Shown one piece after another: positions 1 through 8,639 of a stretch of 11,981 nucleotides of DNA. Under the pieces are notes generated by a model that saw only the letters and a list, made by a program, of their open reading frames with translations, made no database searches and was not told the DNA's origin. Within the stretch, counting starts at the first letter, position 1, and the number at the start of each line of letters is the position of its first letter. The DNA comes from Cudoniella acicularis (lineage: Eukaryota; Ascomycota; Leotiomycetes; Helotiales; Helotiaceae). A program made the translations under genes and the position numbers. The stretch lies in assembly GCA_013054445.1 (NCBI GenBank), contig JAAMPI010001634.1:1-11981 (forward strand), in the 5' to 3' direction.

Positions 1-507
1 ATGTTCGAGCCTACGGCCGAGGAGGGTTGTCAGGGCTGCGCATTCATGGCGGCTAACTTTCCCGACTTGCGTCACCTCGCCGACAAGGACACGGCCCTGG
101 TTGCCATCTCGCATGCGCCGATCGAGAAGATCACGCCTTATAAGGAGAAGAACTCCTGGAAGTTCCCGTGGGTGAGCAGCAATGCCAGCGACTTCAACTA
201 CGACTTCCACGTCACGCTCGACGAGAAGGTTGCGCCGGTGGAATACAACTTCCAGCGCAAGGAAGAGCTCGATGCGGCCGGGCCGAACCGCAACATGAGC
301 GGCGAGCAACCCGGATTGAGTGTGTTCAAGCTGGAGGACGAGCAGGTGTATCATACATACTCGACCTATCATCGGTTAGAGGGGCTCTCGGGTACCTATA
401 CCTTCCTCGACCTTACGCCTGCTGGAAGACAGGAGGGTCCTAACGGACCCGCCGAATTCAAAACGCCCGCCGAGTACGAGGAGGAGAGCAAGCACAGCAG
501 AAAATAA
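1..507 (+). CDS. DUF899 family thioredoxin-like protein, 5'-truncated by window edge
   Basis: This is the C-terminal 168 residues of a DUF899 protein, a thioredoxin-fold family related to AhpC/TSA with no settled substrate. Visible family landmarks are an EEGCQGC motif near residue 8 carrying the CxxC pair, KFPWVSS followed by DFNYDFHV around residues 54-70, PGLSVF around residue 104, and HTYSTY then GTYTFLDLTPAGRQE around residues 118-145. The family usually runs to about 230-270 residues, so roughly the first third is missing. The methionine at base 1 corresponds to an internal position just before the CxxC motif and is very unlikely to be the real start. The frame is open from base 1 to a TAA at 505-507. 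No intron is apparent. The gene is followed directly by AT-rich decayed DNA. A redox role is inferred from the fold only. Confidence 0.88.
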   Translation: MFEPTAEEGCQGCAFMAANFPDLRHLADKDTALVAISHAPIEKITPYKEKNSWKFPWVSSNASDFNYDFHVTLDEKVAPVEYNFQRKEELDAAGPNRNMSGEQPGLSVFKLEDEQVYHTYSTYHRLEGLSGTYTFLDLTPAGRQEGPNGPAEFKTPAEYEEESKHSRK

Positions 508-559
508 AGGCTTTCTTGTCTTAGACGGGCATTGTTTCCGCTCGGTTAATTGCGTCGTT

Positions 560-1060
560 TGGGTTTAGTAGCTGGGATCTATAAGTCCACGGTTATGCTA
601 TCTATTATATCTAAATAAATTCGTTTTGCTTCTTTAAAGACCTTACTATCTATTTTAACATAAGTGAAACACTATTGATATATATAACGACTTAAATTAA
701 ACAAATATAAAGAATAATATAATAAGTTTATATATAGTAAATCAAATATATAATACTATATATAAAGCTTTAAATTGCTCTATTAATAGTCTATAACCTT
801 ATTCTATTATTCTAGAGTAAAAGCTTTTAAAGATATCTATTAGTATAGTATAAAAATACTATTAAAAACAATCTATTATTTAGCTAGAATGTTAATTCTT
901 AATATCAGCTTAAGTAAGATAGATATAATAAAAAAAATTCTTTTAGATACTAAGAATATAATTCTAAAAGTTCGTGTTTATATAAAATCAAATAAGGTAA
1001 ATTAGTAAAAGTATATATATAAATAGATAGAAGCGACAATTTAATATTAAGCAAAGTTAG
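560..1060. other. AT-rich RIP-like decayed block
   Basis: This stretch is dominated by A and T with very frequent TpA and few CpA or TpG. For example, 781-840 has neither CpA nor TpG. Stops occur in every frame and no protein is recognisable. An 8-bp inverted repeat (CTTTTAGA at 940-947 against TCTAAAAG at 963-970) lies inside it. In Pezizomycotina this composition is the usual result of RIP acting on a repeat. What the repeat was cannot be told. The depletion is weaker than in 9182-9472. Confidence 0.55.
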
Positions 1061-1659
1061 AGGTAGATTTACTAGAGAGAAGTAGGCAGATACTAGAAAG
1101 AAGGGGATACCGTTGCTAAAATGAAGGATATAGAGCTTGCTAGATAGGAAGAGAAGTTAAGCGACAGTTAGACCAGTGAGGGTGGAGCGGGTGACTTCCT
1201 GGGATAAAGGAGGCGAAAACTGAGTTGGTGTAGACTTCCTAGGAGATTTGGGTCCTGCGAAGCATTATTGCTAATGTTCAAAGTAGGCAGCGGCGGCAAT
1301 TCGCCTCTCACGCGCCTTTGATCTTGTGTATCAAAGATAGAGGGGTCTTTAAGCTGAGGACAAGTTTGATGATAGGCTATAAGGTCATAGGCACAGCGGA
1401 AGAGAGGAAATAAGAAAAAAGGATTTGTTAGAAGCACGCGTTTCGTTTGCTAATACCGCCTATTGCCCAGCCTCTGATCCTATTTATATCAATTAAAATG
1501 ATCATCTGAGCAAGAAAACACCCCCCTATTTTACCGAGAATTTCCCTGCGCGAAAGTCACCCGTTTTGTTCACACTCAACCATCAACTATCAACGCCTGA
1601 TATCCACCCGCAAGGCGATTGATGTCGAGAATTGAAATATTGCCAAGCAAAACAGCTTT
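1061..1659. other. Gene-poor interval, nothing assignable
   Basis: The composition returns gradually towards the genome norm. The first ~100 bp (1061-1160) read as a purine-rich, stop-broken frame on the plus strand, with fragments that look protein-like but match nothing I know. An 89-residue minus ORF at 1168-1437 has no recognisable domain. I see no tRNA, no clear repeat and no supported gene. Confidence 0.4.
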
Positions 1660-1809
1660 TCATAACTTGTTGTCAGATTCTGGGAGCATGACTGCAGGAA
1701 TCGTTTTCAAGTCTATGGCTTCAAGCTCGTCGTCACTCTCGACCAAAAGCTCTTCTGGTACGACGGTATTAGAGCGTAGAGCATAGAGATTGCCATGCTG
1801 GATCTCCAT
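1660..1809 (-). CDS. Possible small acidic protein, 49 aa (hypothetical)
   Basis: On the minus strand an ATG with a purine-poor but acceptable context (GTAGTCATGG) opens a 49-codon frame ending in TGA. The product starts MEIQHGNLYALRS and has an acidic middle (ELLVESDDELEAIDL), a composition more protein-like than the surrounding frames. The frame is open upstream only to about 1833. It cannot be joined to the 1812-2249 ORF by a canonical GT-AG intron that I can find. The upstream minus-strand DNA is pyrimidine-rich and could be a leader. I do not recognise the protein. It could instead be the last exon of a larger gene, a conserved upstream ORF, or chance. Confidence 0.25.
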   Translation of the reverse strand: MEIQHGNLYALRSNTVVPEELLVESDDELEAIDLKTIPAVMLPESDNKL

Positions 1810-1811
1810 GA

Positions 1812-2249
1812 CTACAATCCAATATGTCGACTTTTAACGATAGAGGATCCGATCGAGAGCGACGGTGCGGAGGGTAGTGGTTGAAGAAGCGTAGTGGAGG
1901 CGCGTGAGTTGGAGGAATGATGGTAAGATTCTTGTGATGATGGGGCAGGGTTTAGGGGTTGGGGGTAGATGGGTAGGATGGAGAGGGTATAATCGGTGGA
2001 GGATTTATTGTTGCAATAACCACTGCCGTTAGACATGAGGGAGTTTTCCTTGGAGACAATAGTGTCATTTGTAGGAGAGTGCTGGTAGTCTTCCTTGGAG
2101 GCGACACCATTTGGGGTGCTATTGGAGAGTGCTTTGTTGGAAGCGACAACAGGACAGGCGCAGACAGCCTGGATGATCTTGAGCATAGCCGAAGGTGATG
2201 GAAGATTCTGCTCTGACCAGAGACCAGGCATCTCGGATTCAGGTTCCAT
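1812..2249 (-). CDS. Hypothetical Ser/Pro/Asn-rich protein, 145 aa
   Basis: An ATG in a strong Kozak-like context (ACACCATGG) at 2247-2249 begins MEPESEMPGLWSEQ and stays open for 145 codons to a TAG at 1812-1814. The frame also continues upstream to an ATG at 2322-2324 (170 residues). I prefer the inner start because a good intron (2285-2341) would remove the outer one. The product is low in charge, rich in Ser, Pro and Asn in its second half, and has a short hydrophobic patch (ICACPVV-like) near residue 30. There is no signal peptide and no recognised domain. A plus-strand ORF at 2095-2292 overlaps it antisense, so the coding strand is not certain. Treat it as a candidate only. Confidence 0.3.
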   Translation of the reverse strand: MEPESEMPGLWSEQNLPSPSAMLKIIQAVCACPVVASNKALSNSTPNGVASKEDYQHSPTNDTIVSKENSLMSNGSGYCNNKSSTDYTLSILPIYPQPLNPAPSSQESYHHSSNSRASTTLLQPLPSAPSLSIGSSIVKSRHIGL

Positions 2250-2284
2250 GGTGTTCTTAGCTGGAGAGTGGTCTGAAGAAGGAT

Positions 2285-2341
2285 CTGGATGAGGTGGTAA
2301 GTGAATGGAAACAGGAAGATGCATGACAAAAATTAGCTTAC
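2285..2341 (-). other. Candidate 57-nt 5'-UTR intron (minus strand)
   Basis: On the minus strand GTAAGC at 2341-2336 pairs with a CAG acceptor ending at 2285, with CTTAC about 13 nt before the acceptor as branch point. Splicing would remove the ATG at 2322-2324 and leave the ATG at 2247-2249 as the first. The minus strand just upstream (about 2365-2450) is CT-rich, as in many fungal leaders. A plus-strand GTAAGT at 2297 makes the strand ambiguous. Confidence 0.3.
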
Positions 2342-2693
2342 TTTGGCCTGCGAGGTCTGTTTTGGGAATTCCGTCACTCTGTCTGGCGAAATCAGTGCAA
2401 GGAGAAAGAAGAGGAGGGAGATTTGTTGCTTCAAAGTCACAAAGATGTGGGTGATGGAAGATAGTAGTAGAAACCTCCGGTGTCTTGACACACGTAGCTT
2501 CCTGTATTTGCCTGGAAAAAAGGCTAAACAGCTGAGCGGGTGGTTGAGCAAGAGCTTTCGTTGCTTCTTTGTGTACAAGCAGTCAGTCGCGCGTCTGTCT
2601 GTTGAAGGGTTGTTGAGAACCCTTATTAAAGGCTCAAAGGCAAATGCATGCAGGCAGGCAAATGTCATGACAAATGACAAGAGTTCTGTGACG

Positions 2694-2710
2694 GATTGAT
2701 TGATTGATTG
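2694..2710. repeat. GATT tetranucleotide microsatellite, 4 units
   Basis: The sequence holds four consecutive GATT units plus a G. It is a short simple repeat in intergenic DNA with no visible role. Confidence 0.7.
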
Positions 2711-3133
2711 TTGAGATACATAAATAATTCAAGATCAAGCTGATAGCGAAGATAAAGAGGTGAATACCTACCCGAAATTGTCAAGGCAAAGGTCCTCAGC
2801 AACAACAAGCATCGCCACAACATCGCTTTCCATCTTTCAAATTCTAAGGCTCCAGAGCTCTAATTTGGACAACTCTATCCCAAGCCAGTATTGAATGGAG
2901 AGGGTTGATACGAAATACAGAAAGCAGAGTATATGCAACATGTAGAAAAAAAAACAGGTGTTCAATGGTGTCCATGGGAATATATATACGCACTTGCGGG
3001 TTGAACGAAGACAAGAGAAGGAAAAGTCGTAGAAAATTAGTCGTGTGACGTTGGGATGGAAGTGACCCATGAGGAATGCGACATGGAGAAGAACATCGCG
3101 AAAATAATTTCGCGGGACCCAACCCCGCCAAAG
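2711..3133. other. Intergenic DNA upstream of RRP41
   Basis: There is no convincing gene on either strand. A TATATATA at 2981-2988 lies about 215 nt before the RRP41 start and could be a promoter element, though the distance is long. A poly-A tract (2946-2954) lies just upstream. The 127-residue minus ORF covering 2837-3220 is hydrophobic, Cys/Trp-rich and runs antisense through the RRP41 leader. I take it as a chance ORF. Confidence 0.4.
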
Positions 3134-3201
3134 CTCTCCCACATCAAAACACCACACCACAACACTACAACACCACCCAACAACCTCCACACACAATCCC
3201 A
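3134..3201 (+). promoter_or_regulatory. G-free, CA-rich leader of RRP41
   Basis: From 3134 up to the G of the RRP41 start codon (3204) there is not one G in 70 nt. The tract is almost all A and C, with repeated ACCAC/ACAAC words. As RNA it could hardly form base pairs, which fits an unstructured 5' leader that favours scanning. That function is inferred. Confidence 0.5.
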
Positions 3202-4036
3202 ATGCCACTCGACACATCAACCTACTCTCTTGCGCTCCTGCGCCTCGACGGCCGCCGCTGGAACGAGCTCCGCCGCCTCACCGCCCAAATCAGCACCCAA
3301 GCCTCTGCAGATGGCTCCTCCTACCTTGAGATGGGAAACACAAAGGTGATTTGCACTGTTACGGGGCCAGCAGAGGCGAAGATGACGGGAACTGGAGGGG
3401 GAGCAGGGGATAAGGCGCTCGTTACGGTTGCGATTAGTATTGCGGGGTTCAGCGGGGTGGATAGGAAGAGGAGGGCCAGGAATGACAAGTGAGTTTTCTT
3501 GAGGAATTGAAGACGGCAAAATGGGTTTGGGAATGATGCTGATATGACTCTGGGTTAGACGTGTATCAGAGATGCAAACGACCATTGCAGAGGCCTTCTG
3601 CGAGACGCTGTTTACGCACCTCTATCCACACTCCACGATTGCGATATCCCTTCATGTCCTCTCTCAAGATGGCTCCTTACTCGCCGCATGCCTCAATGCT
3701 TGCACCCTCGCTTTGATCGACGCCGGAATACCAATGCGCGACTACATATGTGCCTGTACAGCGGGGTCGACATCGAGTTACAGTTCCAACGACGAGCAGG
3801 CGGATCCGTTGTTGGATTTGAATACCATGGAGGAACAAGAGCTGCCATTTCTAACCGTTGCTACCCTGGGATTGTCTGATAATGTCAGTGTTCTGGTGAT
3901 GGAAACGAGGGTACAGGTTGGCAGATTGGAGGGCATGCTGGCTGTGGGCGTGGATGGGTGCAAACAAGTGAGGGAAATTTTGGACAATGTTGTCAGAAAG
4001 AGAGGGGTGAAAATATTAGAAGGAAGTCAATTATGA
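3202..4036 (+). CDS. RRP41: Exosome complex core subunit Rrp41/Ski6 (RNase PH fold)
   Basis: Rrp41 is one of six RNase PH-like subunits of the eukaryotic exosome ring, which feeds RNA to Rrp44 and Rrp6 for 3'-5' decay and processing in nucleus and cytoplasm. The model is exon 1 3202-3488, a 70-nt intron 3489-3558 (GTGAGT...TTAG, CTGAT branch point) and exon 2 3559-4036. The product has 254 residues, normal for the family. The junction falls in codon 96 and gives RNDKRVSEMQTTIAEAF without a gap. Landmarks are LDGRRWNELRRL (15-26), SADGSSYLEMGNTKV (35-49), AGFSGVDRKRR (81-91), LYPHSTIAISLHVLSQDGS (117-135), IPMRD (153-157) and VDGCKQVREIL near the C-terminus. The start is the first ATG after the G-free leader and matches the usual short MPLDTSTY N-terminus. 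The 3' end converges on the PDI gene, 205 bp away. Confidence 0.95.
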
Positions 4037-4241
4037 TTGGGAAAAGTGCTTTGCATATGGACGGACTAGAAGTGGGCATGATACCCTGGTGTTTGGCGTT
4101 GCATAAAACAGTGGAAATGCTATCTTATGGCCTTTCATTCAAAATGCTCCGATGGTTTGCAGCCCGAGATGCCTTTCAAAATGACTACGCTAATGTACAT
4201 CCCAAGACTCCCATAAGAACAAACGTTATTTTCCCACTGTC

Positions 4242-5858
4242 TCAAAGCTCATCCTTCTTCGATTCCGTGGCTTCAGGTTCTTCTGCCTTCGTCTCTGTCT
4301 TGGCTTCCTCCACTTTGGTCTCTTCTACCTTGACCTCCTCAACAACAATAGGTGTCTCCTCGGCCTTTTCTGGCTCTTTCGATTCCAAACTTGGCGTTGG
4401 GTCTTCGATGACAGCCTCCTCTGGGGTTAATGATTCAGGCAACTTGTTCTTCGATCCCTCCCCAAGTCTGATGGCATCCACAAAGTTCTCAATTGCTGCC
4501 TCTGTTACCTCATTGTCTGCAAGAGGGGCATCGTGGTTAATCTGTCTCCACCACCCACGACGTCCATTTACAGCAATAATCTCTAAACCAGGCGATAATT
4601 TCAAAACTTCCCTGATAGTTGCGGATCCTTTGTTTTCAAACGGAACAGCGTAAAAAGGGAAAATATCCCGCTTCCCCTTTTTATAAAGTTGTGCGATCTC
4701 AGACAAGCTGCCAGCTGCCTTGGAAGCGACCTCATCTGGTGTTTCTGGAAGAAGCGCAAGGATGCATGTCTTTGTTCTTGGACCCAAGCACTCGGCGTGT
4801 AATTCAGCGGCTGTGATGAGGAGTCCGATCGGTGGTGCTGGGTCAGGCAGGACGATTGGCTTCTCGGCTTCAACAATAGGTTGTGGAGATTCAGTGGGTT
4901 CTTCTTGGAGGGTCTCTTCGGTAGCAGTACCTGCTGCGGTCTTTCCTTCGGATGATGCGTGGGCGGAAGACGCCGATTCGAAAGCCTCCTTTTCTTTAGA
5001 TGTCTTCTTGGAATCCTTGGATTTTGACTTTGGAAGCTTAACCTTGGGAGGCGCAGGATCTGGATTTGGTGCGGCAGCTTGTGATAGGAAAGCGACCATA
5101 GGTTCCTTCTTCATCTCTCCTTCATACACAATTCCTTCAGCCTCCTTTCCACCTGGAAGCAGAAGCAGAGTTGGGAAATTGTCGACTCCGAACAATGCCA
5201 ACGATGCCTTCTCCTTGTCTCTAATTTGTGCGATTGTAATGCTACCCTTAAATTCAATGGCAATCGATTTCAACAACGCGCTGGTCTTGCCCTTGTCGGT
5301 GAACAAAATTGCCTTGGCAGTATCGTTTGCTTCAGCCAAAAATGCCTCCAAGGACTTGTCCTCCACTTTCTTGACTAGGTTCGGGATCTTGTCAATCACG
5401 GCATCCACTATTCCCTTCGCGGTCCGCGGTCCATTGTAGTCTTCGACAATTGGCTTTCCGGGTGTTTTTCCAGGCTTGACAATCTTCAGGGTGGGGAAAC
5501 CTTGCACACCAAAACCACCGCAGAAAGGCTTGTTCGATTCTTCATCGCAATTAACAGCAGCTACTTTGGCAAGGCCAGCCAGGTTCTTGGCAGCTTTCTC
5601 GTATGCGGGTTGGAGGTTCTTGCAGTGGCCGCACCAAGGGGCATAGAATTCAACGATCTGTGAGGGGTCAGCACGGTTGCAGCAAACGGCAAACTGGGAA
5701 TTTTGTACAGATGTGTAGTTGGACTGGGCAATCAAACGATCGTAGTTCTTGCCATCGATTTGCACAACGGCAGAGCTCTTGGGGTAAAGGCCACCAGCAT
5801 TGACTGGTATAGCCGCCAGCAGAGCTGCTGCAACGGTGATAGCCGTAGAATGGACCAT
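4242..5858 (-). CDS. ER protein disulfide isomerase, PDIA6/Mpd1/PrpA-like, KDEL-tailed
   Basis: This is an ER-lumen oxidoreductase that forms or rearranges disulfides in secretory proteins. Exon 1 is 5709-5858, the intron 5658-5708 (51 nt, GTACAA...CACAG, CTGAC branch point) and exon 2 4242-5657, giving 521 residues. In order there is a signal peptide (1-21, ending PVNA), a redox-active thioredoxin a-domain with CGHC at 59-62 and a cis-proline in GFPTL (P105), a second thioredoxin-like domain without CxxC (about 145-245, [11 protein letters not shown]), a Lys/Ser/Glu linker (about 250-325), a domain resembling the redox-inactive b domain of PDIA6 (TCILALLPE at 347-355, [11 protein letters not shown] near 410), an acidic Glu/Lys tail and a C-terminal KDEL. 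N-glycosylation sequons lie at N47 and N161. Unspliced reading is also open, because the intron is 3n and stop-free. Removing it restores the canonical [16 protein letters not shown] spacing. It shares a divergent intergenic region with VTA1. Confidence 0.93.
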   Translation of the reverse strand: MVHSTAITVAAALLAAIPVNAGGLYPKSSAVVQIDGKNYDRLIAQSNYTSVQNSQFAVCCNRADPSQIVEFYAPWCGHCKNLQPAYEKAAKNLAGLAKVAAVNCDEESNKPFCGGFGVQGFPTLKIVKPGKTPGKPIVEDYNGPRTAKGIVDAVIDKIPNLVKKVEDKSLEAFLAEANDTAKAILFTDKGKTSALLKSIAIEFKGSITIAQIRDKEKASLALFGVDNFPTLLLLPGGKEAEGIVYEGEMKKEPMVAFLSQAAAPNPDPAPPKVKLPKSKSKDSKKTSKEKEAFESASSAHASSEGKTAAGTATEETLQEEPTESPQPIVEAEKPIVLPDPAPPIGLLITAAELHAECLGPRTKTCILALLPETPDEVASKAAGSLSEIAQLYKKGKRDIFPFYAVPFENKGSATIREVLKLSPGLEIIAVNGRRGWWRQINHDAPLADNEVTEAAIENFVDAIRLGEGSKNKLPESLTPEEAVIEDPTPSLESKEPEKAEETPIVVEEVKVEETKVEEAKTETKAEEPEATESKKDEL

Positions 5859-6359
5859 ATTGCAGATTTGATGTGGAGGATTGTGTATCTACTTTGGAAG
5901 CCGTAGCAGCTAGTGGGATATCAATTCATAAATACAAATTCCAAGAGGACAGAAAAGAGGCGCTGAGAGTAACGAGGTGGTTGTTGACAAACTGGCCAGA
6001 AGGGCGCTGGGCAAGTGGTTTGCTGAAAAGGCCACCTTTTTGCCTGGAATCCGGGGTAAAGACGCTAAAATGCATCTCTAGCAGGGGAAGCTGCCTGCCG
6101 CTATGGTGGGGTGATCACGGGCGGTGAACCGGCTGGGCGCGGATTGCCGAATGCAGATATTCTGCCGTCGCATTGAATTCAGATCTCGAATAGATGACCA
6201 GTCTTCGTCCAGGCATCATTAAGCTTCACCACATCTCGCTGTAGCTCCCTGCAACGCGCGTCAAGGGCAACGACACCACCACGACAAACCCCTCAAATAC
6301 TTGTGCCATCTCCTTCTTTGGCCTCATATCCAATTCTCCTCCCCGCCTCTCCAGCTACA
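5859..6359. promoter_or_regulatory. Divergent intergenic region between PDI and VTA1
   Basis: These 501 bp separate two divergent start codons and must hold both promoters. A TATTTATG-like element reads on the minus strand near 5925-5935, about 70 nt before the PDI start. The VTA1 side has a CT- and CA-rich leader (about 6260-6359). I could not identify a confident unfolded-protein-response element. No gene is supported inside. Confidence 0.55.
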
Positions 6360-7944
6360 ATGGCTGCGCATATTCCAGCCAAGCTCAAGGCTGCCGACCT
6401 GACAAGATTAATCGTCCGGGCATCGCAGCTCGAGACGGCGAAGCCTGTGATAGCATATTGGTGTAAGTTCCTCTCCATCCAACAGTGCTGCAGAGACTAA
6501 CACCTCCCAGGTGAGTACTGGATCGTGAACCAAATCCTGTCGAAAGGCCTGCACAATGGCGACGGCGAAACCCTCCAATACACCACCACCTTGATGGACA
6601 AACTGGAACAAGTAGGAGCACAAGCTCACGGGATTTTTGCAGGTGCTGAGACGTGATGCAGATCAAAGCCGACAATGTCACGAACGATGCTATAATCAAC
6701 GACGCTGCTGGCAAGGCATATGTGGAACAATTCGCCCTCGAGACATTCCAAAGAGCAGATAGGGCAGTGCAGGCAAACAGGGTCACAAAGTGTGTAGCTT
6801 CGAGTGGGATTGGGGATATTTCTGATGTGAAAATAGACAAACTGCGGATACCTTCCAAGCTGCTGCAACCTTTCTCGAGCTCGTCAACATATGGTCACCA
6901 CCAGATGCCGAAACCCAAGCCAAGATAAAATATGCGAAATGGAATGCTGTCCGAATAGTCAAAGCTTTGAAAGAGGGAAAAGATCCGAACGAGTCAAACC
7001 CCAAACCGGAACCAACTCCGGAGGAGAATTTACCAGCATTAGACCCCAATGACCCAGAAGTTCAAGCATTCGGTCAACATCCGCAGGCATTGCAGCCATC
7101 AGTGGAGGATGTCCCCGATGAGCAGGATCAAGTGGAGGCAAGACTTGCTAGGCAATCTTCTATCGACAAATCATTGCACCCTTCTGCACAAGTATCTGCT
7201 CGAGGTTCTCCAGGAGTTGCTCCATCGGGATTCGATCCATACCCTCGAGACGGCTTTCCATATACGGCTGTGCAAGACGATAATGTTTCTCCTTTAGAGC
7301 CGTCTCCCGGAGCCAGAAACGGCTCAGTTGGAGGTGGCTATTTTCCAGAAGTGCCAACTTTCACATCCGAGGAACAGGGCGCAACACTTCCTACTGCTCC
7401 GCCTGATATTATGGACCTTGGTTTGCCACAACAGCCTTCTAATACCCCCGGTGTGAATATTTTGCCAGACTTCGAATCCTTCCCGCCGCCAAGCATAGAT
7501 GAAGAACCATCATCTCCTCCAGCTCCAGCAGCTCCAACCCCGCAGGATTTTTATCGTCAAGCACCCCCGCCTCCTCATCCAGCGGCTCCTCAGAAACCCA
7601 CGAATTACTCACCGCCCGGTATACCTACTACTTATCGTGGAGCACCCCCACCACAGAATCAAGCACCTCCTTCACAACATTCCGCACCTCCGCAACATTA
7701 TCCGCCGCCACCTCAACATTACTCGCCACCTCAGCAATACCACCCACCTCCACATCACGATGCACCTTCGAGAATTCCCGAACCTACACAACATCCACGG
7801 AAGCAACAGTATAATATCGATGATGCCTCGATAGCCAAAGCGCAAAAGCATGCCAAATGGGCCATCTCAGCGTTGAATTTCGAAGATGGGGAGACGGCAG
7901 TGAAGGAATTAAGAGCTGCGTTGCAGACTCTTGGCGCTCAGTAA
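6360..7944 (+). CDS. VTA1: Vta1/LIP5, ESCRT-associated activator of Vps4
   Basis: Vta1 binds ESCRT-III subunits and activates the AAA ATPase Vps4 during multivesicular-body sorting on endosomes. Four exons give 479 residues: 6360-6462, 6511-6611, 6662-6789 and 6837-7944. The introns are 48 nt (CTAAC branch point), 50 nt and 47 nt (CTGAT branch point). All are GT-AG and junctions fall at codon 35, after codon 68 and in codon 111. Splicing yields AYWCEYWIVNQIL, MDKLEQIKADN and VTKQTADTFQAAATFLELV, which are typical Vta1 sequences. The N-terminal tandem MIT-like helical domain covers about residues 1-165. A long Pro/Gln/His-rich disordered linker follows (about 165-435). The C-terminal Vps4-binding VSL domain spans about 436-479 (DDASIAKAQKHAKWAISALN, VKELRAALQTLG). 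The start is the ATG giving MAAHIPAKLK, and the stop TAA is at 7942-7944. Intron 2 is the least certain boundary, with a second CAG 20 nt upstream of the chosen acceptor. Confidence 0.94.
7674..7770 (+). repeat. Imperfect PPQHY-type repeat in the Vta1 linker
   Basis: The coding sequence repeats a CCNCCNCAACATTAY-like word, giving PPQHYPPPPQHYSPPQQYHPP at about residues 395-415. It is part of a longer Pro/Gln/His-rich stretch from about residue 345. Linkers of Vta1 proteins are usually disordered, and tandem expansion is a likely origin of this segment. Confidence 0.6.
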
Positions 7945-8639
7945 TAAGCATGGAAAATTGTATATTTTGTAGCATGCCCTGGAGCAAAATACCCAGTTAT
8001 TTGAAATATGTACTGATGTAACTTCTATTTGCACTGTTCCATGTGGCTTTTTCTCGACTCTCGAGTGTCTAGCAATCTTTCATGTTCCAAATCTAACGTT
8101 GTAACCGCTTCTCTAGTACTCCAGTGGTTGTCAAACGCTACATTTTCCCGTGACAACATGTCTATGCCAGAGAAATTCGAACGTGGAGCAGCCCTTACCC
8201 CTCGGAGTCGGCAGATATTGTTGTCCGCTTCTAAATCTCTATTCTACGTCTTCCATTCCGAACTCCGCCAGAAATCGTTTCCCCCCTTCCGTGAATAGCT
8301 CAATGATTCTACATCAAATACCTTATTGCCACTTAAACTAAATTCAATACCTGAAATGCTACTTCAGCAAGGGTAGGTAATCCAAAATAAAAGCGAGGTA
8401 GTCTGTAATCATATAACGTTTGAATTACTCAAAGCAATAAAGATATTGAGATTTGAACGTCCTTATTTAGGGTTTCATTTAAAAGAGTTCTACGAGCTAT
8501 TTCTTATTCTTTTAACACTCGTGAAAGCACATCAAAACTTCAATTATAACAACTTGACACCAGCAATTTCTCACCTTAACCCTTCTACCCTTTCTATTTG
8601 TTTCTATCTGTGTCCCGCCTCTCCGTCAGCTTGAGCCGC
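7945..8639. other. Intergenic DNA downstream of VTA1, nothing assignable
   Basis: The first ~100 bp are presumably the VTA1 3' UTR. The rest contains only short ORFs, the longest an 89-residue frame at 8029-8298 with no recognisable domain. From about 8330 it is moderately AT-rich. I see no tRNA, clear repeat or gene. Confidence 0.45.

Noticed and set aside
1168..1437. 89-residue minus ORF next to the AT-rich block
   Set aside because: No recognisable domain, no leader or intron signals, and it lies in decayed DNA. Too weak to list as a gene.
508..1620. CRISPR array, tRNA or rRNA in the AT-rich regions
   Set aside because: No direct repeats with spacers, no cloverleaf-like T-loop and no rRNA motifs were seen. 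CRISPR would not be expected in a fungal nuclear genome.
2343..2699. 118-residue plus ORF and the 115-residue minus ORF over the same bases
   Set aside because: They overlap on opposite strands with no recognisable sequence. The CT-rich minus-strand part looks more like a leader than coding.
2837..3220. 127-residue hydrophobic Cys/Trp-rich minus ORF
   Set aside because: It is antisense to the CA-rich RRP41 leader, which produces the Val/Cys/Trp-rich start. No family resemblance, and an overlapping frame is equally open.
3958..4653. 231-residue plus-strand ORF overlapping the end of RRP41 and the PDI gene
   Set aside because: It is antisense to the clearly coding PDI C-terminus and is Ser/Phe/Val low-complexity, the mirror of the Glu/Lys-rich tail. 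No domain is visible.
4720..5439. 239-residue plus-strand ORF inside the PDI gene
   Set aside because: It lies wholly antisense to conserved PDI coding sequence. The long openness follows from the codon bias of the real gene.
6612..6642. 31-nt version of VTA1 intron 2 ending at the first CAG
   Set aside because: Too short for a fungal intron and it shifts the frame. The 50-nt version restores MDKLEQIKADN, the expected family sequence.
8029..8298. 89-residue plus ORF downstream of VTA1
   Set aside because: No domain, no promoter-like or splice signals, and Ser/Leu-rich as expected by chance.
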